From Secundilactobacillus silagei JCM 19001 (lineage in GTDB: Bacteria; Bacillota; Bacilli; Lactobacillales; Lactobacillaceae), in contig NZ_BCMG01000006.1 of NCBI RefSeq assembly GCF_002217945.1, positions 95,008-159,007 of the forward strand: DNA of 64,000 nucleotides, read 5' to 3'. Of the stretch, positions 1 to 7,987 are shown piece by piece. The notes beneath the pieces are model-generated. The model did no database searches, was not told where the DNA came from, and saw nothing but the letters and a program-made list of their open reading frames with translations. Each line of letters begins with the position of its first letter. Position 1 is the stretch's first letter. The position numbers were made by a program, and so were the translations under genes.

Positions 1-92
1 TGTCTAGATAGCTGGCTGTCGCTCCAAAGTTGTTTGGTTATGATCTGCTTAATATAACTTGCTTGATAGCAGAATATTTACTGATATACAAA

Positions 93-146
93 TATACATA
101 GGAAGGGGGAGGCCATACAGCCTCCCCCTTCCTATGTATATTTTTT
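93..146 (+). terminator. strong rho-independent terminator
   Basis: A 20-bp perfect inverted repeat (arms 93-112 and 121-140) with an 8-base loop is followed by six T. The T-run is on the plus strand, so it would end a plus-strand transcript entering from the left edge. It may also slow readthrough from the ASCH gene that converges on it. The first 92 bases hold no supportable gene. Confidence 0.85.
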
Positions 147-184
147 AATGTATCAAAGTAGTCGCAAAATTACCCAATGCAGAA

Positions 185-568
185 TCAATAGCGTATTGGT
201 ATCAAATACTTTTGGGCAAACGCCTTAATAACCTCTTCACTGGGGTTATTTTCATCATCGACTTCAGGATGGTACTTGATCAAGCTATCATCAACGTTAA
301 ATAGCCGTTGCCGCCCTTTAACCGGGAATGGTTCAATCGCTCGCAGGTGGTCAAGTTGCCATGCATACTGATGATCACCCAACTTTTTTACGTCTTTAAG
401 CCGTACCACTACTAGCGCGTGCCCAGGTATAGTTTTAGGTATTTTATGTGCTGTAGCACAAATCAACAGATCACCACGGTACTTAGTGGGCCAAGATCGA
501 TATTCAATGGTTTTATCACCGCTCAAAACATCAAGCGCGTAGTCTGAGCGTAACGACAAAGCTTTCAT
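185..568 (-). CDS. ASCH domain protein
   Basis: A 127-residue protein made almost wholly of one ASCH domain. The N-terminus MKALSLRSDYALDVLSGDKT, followed by IEYR and YRGDLLICAT, matches the typical ASCH pattern: a Lys-x-Ile-Glu-x-Arg strand and a Tyr-Arg-Gly turn ahead of a hydrophobic strand. The ASCH fold is a beta-barrel related to PUA and is thought to bind RNA; some members act on modified nucleosides such as N4-acetylcytidine. Nothing here fixes the ligand. It is a single-gene unit on the minus strand with no partner, and its 3' end faces the hairpin at 93-146. The family call is firm; the function is open. Confidence 0.8.
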   Translation of the reverse strand: MKALSLRSDYALDVLSGDKTIEYRSWPTKYRGDLLICATAHKIPKTIPGHALVVVRLKDVKKLGDHQYAWQLDHLRAIEPFPVKGRQRLFNVDDSLIKYHPEVDDENNPSEEVIKAFAQKYLIPIRY

Positions 569-804
569 AACTTCACTTCATTCCATAATAGTATTTACAT
601 GGTTAATCTTGCCAGATGTTTGAATGTACATCAACGATTTAGAAGAAAAATATTGTCATACGTTTAAAATTCAATCTAATTTATCCAAATATCACTACAT
701 AAAAACTACCGGACGACTGACGTTCAAACCCAAACATTACAGCTAGTCAATCAGAAATTGTGCTATTGGTACTTTTCTAAATTTACTTCATTATAATTAA
801 ATAT

Positions 805-833
805 CAAAAAAGCCAACCCTCTCAGGTCAGCTT
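805..833 (-). terminator. terminator after tRNA-Gly
   Basis: On the minus strand an 8-bp stem (two G-T pairs, arms around 811-818 and 825-832) runs into a stretch of T (805-810). It lies about 20 bases past the 3' end of tRNA-Gly. Confidence 0.75.
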
Positions 834-853
834 TGCACCGCATTGTTTTCTTA

Positions 854-924
854 AGCGGGTAACGGGAATCGGACCCGCGACTCAAGCTTGGGAAGCTTGG
901 ATTTTACCACTAAACTATACCCGC
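854..924 (-). tRNA. tRNA-Gly (anticodon CCC)
   Basis: A complete 71-base cloverleaf on the minus strand. The acceptor stem GCGGGTA pairs with TACCCGC, the T-arm carries GTCCGATTC, and the anticodon stem CAAGC/GCTTG encloses the loop TTCCCAA, giving anticodon CCC. The CCA end is not encoded. It stands alone with its own terminator. Confidence 0.93.
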
Positions 925-1015
925 ACAACACTAACTATATTATCATACTAGGCGCATTTTGTCAGCATCATTTGCATAAAAATGAACTTTTCTGAAATAG
1001 CTAGCTGTAATCTGG

Positions 1016-1231
1016 TTACTCTGCCTTTGCTTTAACTGGTTTGGCGTCCTCTTTACGCACAATTGCGCGGTTGTTGAGTTCACCGACCAGAATACGATCT
1101 TCATCGTCAAATGATAAAATATGAATTAAAACCGAGTTTTCATAAACCTTCTCGATTTCACCTTCAAAGTCGTGTACGAAAGAGCCAAATTTAGTGCCCT
1201 GTACGTAATCACCGATTTTATGTTCAGCCAT
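1016..1231 (-). CDS. DUF2187-like small protein
   Basis: A 71-residue acidic/basic protein. The core (KIGDYVQGTKFG, EGEIEKVYENSVLIH, LNNRAIVRKEDA) looks like a single small SH3/KOW-type barrel and resembles the DUF2187 family common in lactobacilli. The C-terminus is Ala/Lys-rich. The start has an excellent ribosome binding site, GGAGGAG, seven bases upstream. It is monocistronic. No function is established for the family; a nucleic-acid-binding role is only a guess from the fold. It could also be a lineage-specific KOW-like protein outside DUF2187. Confidence 0.65.
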   Translation of the reverse strand: MAEHKIGDYVQGTKFGSFVHDFEGEIEKVYENSVLIHILSFDDEDRILVGELNNRAIVRKEDAKPVKAKAE

Positions 1232-1457
1232 GAGTTATTCTCCTCCACTTCGCATGATGAAAAAGATAATAACAAATATCTTTAGGAAATACAAGTCTTA
1301 ACACCACATTCGTTGAACTTTATAGGGAAATATAACTTTACTTAAAATTTCTAAATGGCAGTACGTTTCACGCTCTCAGCGTGATAGACTTAAGATAACA
1401 GTTTAATAACGGCATGAATACTAATATGCACCTAATTTTACGCAAGGACGTGATCAC

Positions 1458-1805
1458 ATGTGGCTCAGCATTTACTTTGTCAGTTTGATACTCCTCATTC
1501 CCATAACCATCATCGGGCTTAATCGAACATCCGAAAAACGCATCGCCCAGTTCCTCATTTTAGACCGCATCGTCTATCTCATCATGGCAACTGGCATGGT
1601 GGTCCTAATGATCCGTACCTTCCACCACGCGCCACTGTTAGTCTCCTTAAAGGGCATACTGGCAGTGTTAGTCATTATCATTATTGAAATAGCATTCGGT
1701 CATAAACAAGAACATTCGCTATCCATTGCCTGGAGCGTTGGCATCACCATCTTGGTCCTCATCACGGCTGCAGTTAGCGTTTTGTTGACACTGCATTCGA
1801 TATAA
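1458..1805 (+). CDS. small membrane protein, DUF1516 (YisL)-like
   Basis: A 115-residue integral membrane protein with four hydrophobic segments (about residues 3-20, 37-54, 62-80 and 91-112) separated by short polar turns. The pattern, with Arg/Glu/Lys-Arg after the first helix and a Glu in helix three ahead of a GHKQEH-type turn, resembles the DUF1516/YisL family of Firmicutes. The start is preceded by AAGGACG. It is a single plus-strand gene closed by the terminator at 1819-1857. No biochemical role is known for the family. Confidence 0.6.
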   Translation: MWLSIYFVSLILLIPITIIGLNRTSEKRIAQFLILDRIVYLIMATGMVVLMIRTFHHAPLLVSLKGILAVLVIIIIEIAFGHKQEHSLSIAWSVGITILVLITAAVSVLLTLHSI

Positions 1806-1818
1806 ATCATTGCATACT

Positions 1819-1857
1819 AAAAGAGTGAATTTCCATAATCGGAAATTCACTCTTTTT
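1819..1857. terminator. bidirectional terminator
   Basis: Arms 1819-1834 and 1841-1857 are a near-perfect 16-bp inverted repeat with a 6-base loop, A-rich on the left and T-rich on the right. It sits between two converging genes, the DUF1516-like gene and the racemase, and can serve both strands. Confidence 0.85.
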
Positions 1858-1883
1858 TGTCATTGAATCAAGCTAGCTCACAC

Positions 1884-2594
1884 TCACTGTTTTTGCGTCT
1901 TCAAAGCCAGTTCCAATGACCGGTCAACCAAAATCGATTGACTATCGATCATCGGCTTATCGGTGACTGGTTCACGGTCCTGCGCCAGTGACAGTTCAGT
2001 GCAGCCAAGCACTAAAGCATCACAGCCAGTCTCGTCAAATATCTGCTGAACCAACCCATGATAGAGCTTGCGGTCAACGTGGTTGTTTTCCTTGATGTTA
2101 TCGTAGATCAGCTGATTCGTCTGGTCTTGTACGGAGCGACTGGGTGCCAAAAATTCATAGCCGGCAGCCTTGATTTCTTGATCGTAAATATGATCAAAAA
2201 TCGTCCCTTCAGTGGCAATCAGACCAATCTTGTGCGCGTTGGGATACTTAGTCTTGATCTCTTTAACCGCTTCACGTGGCATGTGCAGGATGGGAATATC
2301 AGTCACCGCCTGCATTTCATCATAGAAGTAATGTGCCGTGTTACATGGTAACGCAAAGAAATCTGGCCCTAATTTACTCTGATCCTTAATGTCTGCCACT
2401 AAGGGTGTCAATGGATTGGGCTGACTGTGATCCTTAATGTAAGCCGTTCGGTCAGGCACCGTTGAGTGGTTGACCAAGATGTAGTTCAAATAATCCTGGT
2501 CACGGTTCGCAGGTGTCCGTTCGTTCAGCTGGTGGATATAGGTTTCGGTAGCTTCCGTGCCCATCCCGCCAATAATCGTAAAGAAGTGTTTCAT
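1884..2594 (-). CDS. racD: aspartate racemase
   Basis: A 236-residue member of the Asp/Glu racemase family, which interconverts L- and D-aspartate without a cofactor using two cysteines. Both are present: Cys84 in ALPCNTAH and Cys198 in LVLGCTEL; the N-terminal IIGGMGTEAT loop is also typical. The ATG at 2592-2594 (MKHFF) is chosen over the GTG nine bases earlier because that GTG lies inside the ribosome binding site AAAGGGTG. The gene follows the ATP-grasp ligase with five bases between them, so the two are probably co-translated. In Enterococcus faecium an aspartate racemase lies beside the D-aspartate ligase that builds the wall cross-bridge; the same arrangement here points to supply of D-Asp for peptidoglycan. 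Confidence 0.85.
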   Translation of the reverse strand: MKHFFTIIGGMGTEATETYIHQLNERTPANRDQDYLNYILVNHSTVPDRTAYIKDHSQPNPLTPLVADIKDQSKLGPDFFALPCNTAHYFYDEMQAVTDIPILHMPREAVKEIKTKYPNAHKIGLIATEGTIFDHIYDQEIKAAGYEFLAPSRSVQDQTNQLIYDNIKENNHVDRKLYHGLVQQIFDETGCDALVLGCTELSLAQDREPVTDKPMIDSQSILVDRSLELALKTQKQ

Positions 2595-2599
2595 TGTAC

Positions 2600-3853
2600 T
2601 CACCCTTTGTTTTCAGCGAAGTACCGGTCGAAGTTCTTCGTGTAGTTATGATTCATCCACTTGATCAACGCCCAGCGCTTCAAGTTCATATCTTCTGAGT
2701 AATGATACGTTGTGCCATAACGGCCCGCGCGAATCAGTTCTAGCGCGTGGTCTTTGTCGGCGTTTTCGCGAGCGTACTTTTTGAAGACCTTCACGGGAAC
2801 TCCTAACCAAAGCGCGTGCTTGGATTCGTCCTTGTTACCGTACACTGTGGGCTGGTCAACTAGATCTTGCTTCACGTAGTCTTTGACGACCCAGTCAGCC
2901 AGATTATAGCCATTCAGCGTCACGAAGAAACTGCTGCGGCCCTGGCGCAAGTTAATTTCAAATAATTTGAACGTATCGTCACGACTATCATACTTCATAT
3001 CAAAGTTAGCGTAGCCGGTGAACTTAATTTTTTCCAAGAAGTCTTGAATCTGCTTGTAGATTTTTTCGTTATACTCCGGCAAAATGGCGACGTAGTTACC
3101 AATAGCGGATGGTGCTGGATCTTCCAGTAAGGGATGGCCAAGACACATCATCTTAACGTGATGGTGCTGATCAACGTAGGCGTTTAACACGCGCATGTTG
3201 CTGTCATCGCCAGGAATGAAGTCCTGCAAAATAAAGTCGGACTTGTAGCCGTTAGAATAAGCTGCATTCAGCACCTTGTCGAATTCTTCTCGGGATTGGA
3301 TCCGGAAGGCTTTTTTCCGGCCTTCAAAATGCACGTCGAGCCATTCCACACTGTTAGCTGGCTTCAAGGCAACTGGATAGTCAAACGGCTGCTCAACTTG
3401 GTCCTGATTCTCATGATCAGCCTTGGAGATCGTCCGAGTTGCGGGATACGGCAACTTGTACTTGTCACAGACTTCATAGAAGCGTTCCTTGTTGTTCAAG
3501 TGCTTCAACATATCGTAGTCGATATATGGGCAAACGAACACATCAGAAAGTTCATCCTTGTGCTTGGCAATCAGTTCAGCATAACCGTCACCACAGCCAA
3601 TCAAAATGACGGGTTCTTTGTGGTCACGGTACCGTTCCTTGATTTTACGCATGGAATCGATCCAAATTGGATCTTCAGCAAAACCGGGGATCAGTTCCAA
3701 ATCAACGATTTTCGTGTAGCGTGTTGGTGCCAACTGAATTGAAGCAATCGCCTTAACGGGCTGATGGTAAAGCTTGTAAAATGACCGTGCCATCCCGTAA
3801 ACGTTAAAGTCGCTCCCCAGTAAAATCGGGGTAAATTTTGGTGTTTCTTGCAT
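2600..3853 (-). CDS. ATP-grasp ligase, probable D-aspartate ligase of the wall cross-bridge
   Basis: A 417-residue ATP-grasp enzyme. The N-terminal ~120 residues form a pre-ATP-grasp domain (ILLGSDFNVYGMARSF, VILIGCGDGYAELI). The ATP-binding lysine is in YPVALKPAN (about residue 160), and the metal-binding end is FEINLRQGRSSF (about 310). The length and layout match the D-aspartate ligase Asl of Enterococcus faecium, which attaches D-Asp through its beta-carboxyl to the Lys side chain of the precursor. It sits between murE (three-base gap) and an aspartate racemase (near contact), exactly the two enzymes it would need. The assignment is inferred from family plus context; other carboxylate-amine ligases share the fold. 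Confidence 0.72.
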   Translation of the reverse strand: MQETPKFTPILLGSDFNVYGMARSFYKLYHQPVKAIASIQLAPTRYTKIVDLELIPGFAEDPIWIDSMRKIKERYRDHKEPVILIGCGDGYAELIAKHKDELSDVFVCPYIDYDMLKHLNNKERFYEVCDKYKLPYPATRTISKADHENQDQVEQPFDYPVALKPANSVEWLDVHFEGRKKAFRIQSREEFDKVLNAAYSNGYKSDFILQDFIPGDDSNMRVLNAYVDQHHHVKMMCLGHPLLEDPAPSAIGNYVAILPEYNEKIYKQIQDFLEKIKFTGYANFDMKYDSRDDTFKLFEINLRQGRSSFFVTLNGYNLADWVVKDYVKQDLVDQPTVYGNKDESKHALWLGVPVKVFKKYARENADKDHALELIRAGRYGTTYHYSEDMNLKRWALIKWMNHNYTKNFDRYFAENKG

Positions 3854-3856
3854 TTT

Positions 3857-5392
3857 CTAAAGTTCCTCCACAACCTGTTTGGCAATCGTCACGTCCGTTG
3901 GATAAGGCGTATCGACACCGTTAATTTTCTGGTAGGCGTCTTCGCCCTTCCCAGCTAGCACGACAATGTCGTCTTTAGTACTCATTTCAATCGCGGTTTT
4001 AATCGCCGTTGCGCGATCCATCACGAATTTAACCTGCACCCGATCATGATCGATGTGCGCGTCAATTTCTTGAGCAATCTTCTTTGGATCTTCAAACGCG
4101 GGATCGTCCGTCGTTAAAATGGCAATATTCGCTTTTTCACTCAGTGCCTTGCCAAATCCTGCGCGACGAGAAACGCCTTTGTTACCAGTACTGCCAACGA
4201 CCACGATCACGCGGCCGGCATCCGTCTGCGCCTCCAAAAAGGTCAACAGGGCTTTCAAACTAGCGTAATTATGCGCGTAGTCGATGTAAATTGTCCCGTG
4301 GTTCTTGCTGGTGACCATTTCCATCCGGCCAGGCACGTGAACGCCAATCAACGCGGTTTTAGCATCCTCGTAGCTGGCACCAGCAATGGCGCTGGCCATG
4401 ATGGAACTTACCGCGTTAGATTCGTTAAAGTCACCGGCAATGTGCAGTTCATAGCTGCCATCGATTGAAAGTGCCTTCCCCTTGTCAGACTGTGCCGACA
4501 CTTTAAAATCACTTTGGTGCAAAGTTTCGTTGGTGTTCTTAAAGGTCACGTCCAAGTCCAAAGGCAGCTGAACCTTAGCACCTTCACGCGCGTACAGATA
4601 AATATTTTCTGGCTGGGTCGTTGTTTTCGCTGCGTAATAGATATCAGCTAAATGATCCGTTTCGGCGTTAATAATGCATTTGTCAGAGTTGACTAACAAC
4701 TGCTCTTTACAATGTAAGTAATCCGCAAAGGTTGGGTGTTCATTTTCACCGATATGGTCTGGTGTAATGTTGAGGAAGATCCCCACGTTATACCGCAGAC
4801 CATAGACCCGGTTTTTCTTGTAAGCCTGTGATGAGACTTCCATTACCAAATGGGTCATCCCGTTATCCACCGCGTGGCGCATGTCATGGAATAGGTCCAG
4901 TGATTCAGGCGTCGTTAAATGCGATTTGAAACGGTCTTCCGGTGCGTTACCCACGATACGGTCAATGGTTGAAAATAGTGCTACCCGGTCGTGGGTGTGC
5001 TGCCGTTCGATACCGTATGTGAAATAAGAAGACGTGGTTTTCCCCTTGGTTCCGGTAAAAGCAATCACAAACAGGTCATTTTGCGGATAGTCGTAAAAGG
5101 CAGCGCCCAGTATCGACATCGCTTTTTGAATATCGCTAACAAGGATGGCGGTCATCCCTTCACCCTCGTTATAGCGCGTTTCAGAGACGTAAGCCGTAGC
5201 GCCCGCCCGTTTAGCATCCGCCAAATAAGCGGCTTTAAAATTACCCTTACAAAAAAACAGCGTATCCGGTTGAACCGTTTTTGAATTGTAAGTCACGTGT
5301 GAGAACTTTTGATCGTGTTCAGAAGTCGTCACAGCAGTTAATAAATCATGTTCCCGTAATAAAGTCACCACTTGGGTAATATCAAGTGACAT
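3857..5392 (-). CDS. murE: UDP-MurNAc-tripeptide synthetase, probable L-lysine type
   Basis: A 511-residue Mur ligase that adds the third residue of the stem peptide in the cytoplasm. It has the Mur N-domain (SKTVQPDTLFFCKGNFK), the P-loop TGTKGKTTSSY (about residue 112), the central-domain histidine/asparagine motif ITPDHIGENEH, and the C-domain YIDYAHNYASL and STGNKG. The specificity motif reads DDPA at residues 429-432. meso-DAP enzymes carry DNPR; Lys-type enzymes carry D(D/N)P(N/A), so lysine is predicted. It heads the murE-ligase-racemase unit and is separated from the upstream asnB by a terminator. The ribosome binding site (TTGGAG) is rather far from the ATG. It could be a second murE copy in the genome. 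Confidence 0.88.
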   Translation of the reverse strand: MSLDITQVVTLLREHDLLTAVTTSEHDQKFSHVTYNSKTVQPDTLFFCKGNFKAAYLADAKRAGATAYVSETRYNEGEGMTAILVSDIQKAMSILGAAFYDYPQNDLFVIAFTGTKGKTTSSYFTYGIERQHTHDRVALFSTIDRIVGNAPEDRFKSHLTTPESLDLFHDMRHAVDNGMTHLVMEVSSQAYKKNRVYGLRYNVGIFLNITPDHIGENEHPTFADYLHCKEQLLVNSDKCIINAETDHLADIYYAAKTTTQPENIYLYAREGAKVQLPLDLDVTFKNTNETLHQSDFKVSAQSDKGKALSIDGSYELHIAGDFNESNAVSSIMASAIAGASYEDAKTALIGVHVPGRMEMVTSKNHGTIYIDYAHNYASLKALLTFLEAQTDAGRVIVVVGSTGNKGVSRRAGFGKALSEKANIAILTTDDPAFEDPKKIAQEIDAHIDHDRVQVKFVMDRATAIKTAIEMSTKDDIVVLAGKGEDAYQKINGVDTPYPTDVTIAKQVVEEL

Positions 5393-5446
5393 GGCTAATT
5401 CATCTCCAATAATTGAGTCCTAGACTCTATTGTTTCACAATTTTAT

Positions 5447-5477
5447 TCAAAAAGAAACCGACATTTCAGCCGGTTTC
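5447..5477 (-). terminator. terminator between asnB and murE
   Basis: A 7-bp stem GAAACCG/CGGTTTC with a 10-base loop, followed on the minus strand by five T (5449-5453). It should end or attenuate the asnB transcript before murE. Confidence 0.7.
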
Positions 5478-5494
5478 ATATTGAAATGTGCAGT

Positions 5495-7399
5495 TTAGTT
5501 AGCGACTGGAATCTTGTCGATATCCGTCCGGTGAACCTTGCTGATCGTATCTGCAGAAGTATCTTCTGGGAAGTAAACTTGATACCAGAGAATAAAGGTG
5601 TAGATCGTGAAAATCTTTTGCATCGATGACTTACCGTTGATATGTTCTTGCAAAATATCAAGTAAGGCATCGGTGTTGAAGAACTTCTTAGCAACGTCCG
5701 AGGTAAAGGCCTCTTCGATCCGTTTACGGTACTTATCTTCCTTGATCCAGCTAGCAATTGGAGATGGGAAGCCCATCTTTTCCTTCTTCGCAATTCGTTC
5801 TGGCAGTTCAGATAAGGCAGCAGTTCGCAGAGAAACCTTGGTTTCAGTACCGCGAATTCTGGTCTTAATTGGCATGGTCGAAGCAAACTTAGCGACTTCT
5901 TTATCAACCAACGGTGTCCGAACTTCCAATGAATTACACATGCTCATCCGGTCAGCCTTGTGCAAGATATCATAAGGCAGCCAAGTGTTGATGTCAAAAT
6001 ACTGCATCTGCGTCATTTCATCTTTGCCCTTAACGTCATCGAAGATATGCTTGGTGTATTCACCAGCATCCCGGTTCAGATCAGGGTTCTTCAAGATCTT
6101 TTCACGATCGTGGTAATCAAAGACGTAGTTGACCCGATAGTAGCGTTCACTCAACGGTTCAGCACCACGGACTAAGAAACGGCGGCCATGGAATCTTGGT
6201 AGGTTAACCACGGCTTTAGCCAATCCCTTACGGACAAACTTTGGCACGTATTTTTGATAGCGTTCGAACGGCTTAGCTTCCAAGTAAGTGTTGTAGCCAC
6301 CAAAGAATTCATCGGCACCTTCACCTGACAAAGCAACCTTCACGTGTTGACGAGTCCCCTTTGACAGGTAGTACAGCTGCATGGCTGAAGGGTTCGATAA
6401 TGGTTCATCCATGTAGTACATAATGGTTGGCAAGATGTCGAAATAGTCATCACCAGTCATGGTCAACGGTGTATTTTCCTGCTTGATTTCCTTAGCAAAT
6501 TCCGTTGACCAGCTCAATTCACTGTACTTTGAGTTATGGAAGCCCAAAGAAAATGACTGGATGGGCTTTAACTTAGCGGCTTCGTTTAAAACGTAGCTGG
6601 AGTCGATCCCACTGGATAAGAAGCTGCCGACTTCAACATCGGCGATCATATGCGCATCAACTGATTCGTCAACGAGCTTACGGATTTTCTTCGCGTCGCC
6701 TTCGATGGTTTGGTTCTCATCGATATTGTCATAGTTGAACTTGTAGTATTCATGGGTTTCGGTATGGCCGTCAGCCTTATGAATAAAGTAGTGGCCAGGC
6801 ATCAACTTGAAGACGTTCTTAAACATCGTGTCTTTTGAAGGAATAAATTCAAAGCTCAAATGAATTGCTAACAGGTCTTCGTTGAATTCCTTCTTGAAGT
6901 TAGGATGTTCCAAGAACGCTTTGATTTCAGAAGCCCATAGGAACGTCTTGCCGTCATCGTAATAGTAAAGTGGCTTGATACCAAAGTGGTCACGGGCACC
7001 AAAAACTTCGCCAGTCTTAGAATCATAAATAGCAAATGCAAACATCCCGCGTAAATGCTGGAGCAATTCTGGGCCCCAAGCATCGTAACCGTGGATCAAA
7101 ACTTCTGAATCCACGTCGGTACGGAATTCGTAGCCTAAATCTTGCAGTTCTTTGCGAATATCTTGATAGTTATAAATTTCACCATTAAAAGTTAAAACTT
7201 TAGTTTGATCCTGGTTATACATGGGTTGCTTACCATGCGCAAGGTCAATAATTGATAGACGACGGAACCCCATTGAGACCTTGTCATCGTTAAAATAAGC
7301 TTCATCATCAGGTCCACGGTGACGAATCCGGTTGGCCATCTTCACGATCGTATCGCTAGGCACATCTGTCTGGTTGACGTAACCAACAAATCCACACAT
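5495..7399 (-). CDS. asnB: asparagine synthase-type amidotransferase
   Basis: A 634-residue class II glutamine amidotransferase. The N-terminal domain starts MCGFVGY, so Cys2 becomes the catalytic nucleophile after Met removal, followed by RHRGPDDE and the glutamine-binding region. The C-terminal ATP-pyrophosphatase domain carries the P-loop LSSGIDSSY (about residue 260) and LSGEGADEFFGGY (about 355). The family makes Asn from Asp, but in Gram-positives close relatives amidate the wall: AsnB1 of Lactiplantibacillus plantarum acts on mDAP and AsnH of Lactococcus lactis acts on cross-bridge D-Asp. Beside a Lys-type murE, an ATP-grasp ligase and an aspartate racemase, amidation of D-Asp to D-Asn is the best inference. 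The ATG follows AAAGGGGA. Confidence 0.9.
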   Translation of the reverse strand: MCGFVGYVNQTDVPSDTIVKMANRIRHRGPDDEAYFNDDKVSMGFRRLSIIDLAHGKQPMYNQDQTKVLTFNGEIYNYQDIRKELQDLGYEFRTDVDSEVLIHGYDAWGPELLQHLRGMFAFAIYDSKTGEVFGARDHFGIKPLYYYDDGKTFLWASEIKAFLEHPNFKKEFNEDLLAIHLSFEFIPSKDTMFKNVFKLMPGHYFIHKADGHTETHEYYKFNYDNIDENQTIEGDAKKIRKLVDESVDAHMIADVEVGSFLSSGIDSSYVLNEAAKLKPIQSFSLGFHNSKYSELSWSTEFAKEIKQENTPLTMTGDDYFDILPTIMYYMDEPLSNPSAMQLYYLSKGTRQHVKVALSGEGADEFFGGYNTYLEAKPFERYQKYVPKFVRKGLAKAVVNLPRFHGRRFLVRGAEPLSERYYRVNYVFDYHDREKILKNPDLNRDAGEYTKHIFDDVKGKDEMTQMQYFDINTWLPYDILHKADRMSMCNSLEVRTPLVDKEVAKFASTMPIKTRIRGTETKVSLRTAALSELPERIAKKEKMGFPSPIASWIKEDKYRKRIEEAFTSDVAKKFFNTDALLDILQEHINGKSSMQKIFTIYTFILWYQVYFPEDTSADTISKVHRTDIDKIPVAN

Positions 7400-7462
7400 G
7401 TTGTAATCCCCTTTTTTAGCATTTATTTACCATTTCACGCGACGCATGATACGCGCCGATAG

Positions 7463-7497
7463 CACGTCTTAATTAATATAATGATATGAAAGACGTG
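7463..7497. promoter_or_regulatory. inverted repeat in the asnB promoter
   Basis: Arms CACGTCTT (7463-7470) and AAGACGTG (7490-7497) are exact reverse complements 19 bases apart. On the minus strand a TTTAAA / 18 bases / TATATT promoter can be drawn through the same stretch, with the -10 between the arms. It may be an operator for asnB; no regulator can be named. Confidence 0.35.
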
Positions 7498-7584
7498 ATT
7501 TAAAACAAAGTATATTTTATCAAAAAAACCGCTGTAATACTAGGAAACATCGTGGCTTATAACGTTTTCTTTAAACTCCCAGCA

Positions 7585-7612
7585 TGAAAGCGATTACGGG
7601 ATGCGGTATAAT
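7585..7612 (+). promoter_or_regulatory. cre-like site and -10 box ahead of the 7642 gene
   Basis: TGAAAGCGATTACG at 7585-7598 matches the CcpA cre consensus TGWAARCGNTTWCA at all but the last base. A perfect TATAAT follows at 7607-7612, with no good -35. The site overlaps the -35/spacer, a position that usually represses. Confidence 0.45.
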
Positions 7613-7641
7613 GTAATTGAACCATGAATGGAGTGATTTTA

Positions 7642-7878
7642 ATGGACAATCTTATATTTTTCAACCCTGGCGATTCAATTGCCAATTTTCATGACTATGA
7701 TGAAGCGGTGAGGAGTGCCCAGATCTATCGCGAGAATCATCTTCAAGACGGCCATATTCTAGTTGTTAAGGGTATGGAAAGCCAAAAACAGTTCGATATT
7801 TTCCTGTCAGATAATGAAATTACCCACGACAACGAACTGGGTGAATCAAAACCTTATAAGGTGTCGAAGAAGTTTTAG
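7642..7878 (+). CDS. hypothetical protein
   Basis: A 78-residue soluble, acidic protein beginning MDNLIFFNPGDSIANFHDYD. I do not recognise a family. The central part (HDYDEAVRSAQIYRENHL, then DGHILVVKG) suggests one helix followed by strands in a small alpha/beta fold. The ATG at 7642 is preferred to one 18 bases earlier because GGAGTG lies at the right distance ahead of it. It is a single gene divergent from asnB, with a TATAAT box and a cre-like sequence upstream, so expression may respond to carbon source. A palindromic repeat region follows its stop codon. Confidence 0.6.
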   Translation: MDNLIFFNPGDSIANFHDYDEAVRSAQIYRENHLQDGHILVVKGMESQKQFDIFLSDNEITHDNELGESKPYKVSKKF

Positions 7879-7891
7879 GCAAGGTGCGTAA

Positions 7892-7987
7892 GTGAGCGTT
7901 TAGAGAGCGAAATGTAAGAGCCGAAGAGTGGAACCCCCGAACTTTGGGGTTTTACTCTTCGGCTTTTACATACAGCTCTCTGCTCAC
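7892..7987. repeat. 96-bp imperfect palindrome (hairpin element)
   Basis: The two halves pair over nearly the whole length: GTGAGC with GCTCAC, AGAGAGC with GCTCTCT, ATGTAA with TTACAT, and a central block AGCCGAAGAGT with ACTCTTCGGCT, closing on CCCC/GGGG. No T-run follows, so it is not an ordinary terminator. It lies right after a short gene and looks like a dispersed intergenic palindrome. Confidence 0.7.

Noticed and set aside
5476..5907. 143-residue minus-strand frame inside asnB
   Set aside because: A shadow of asnB in another frame; the asnB frame has all family motifs.
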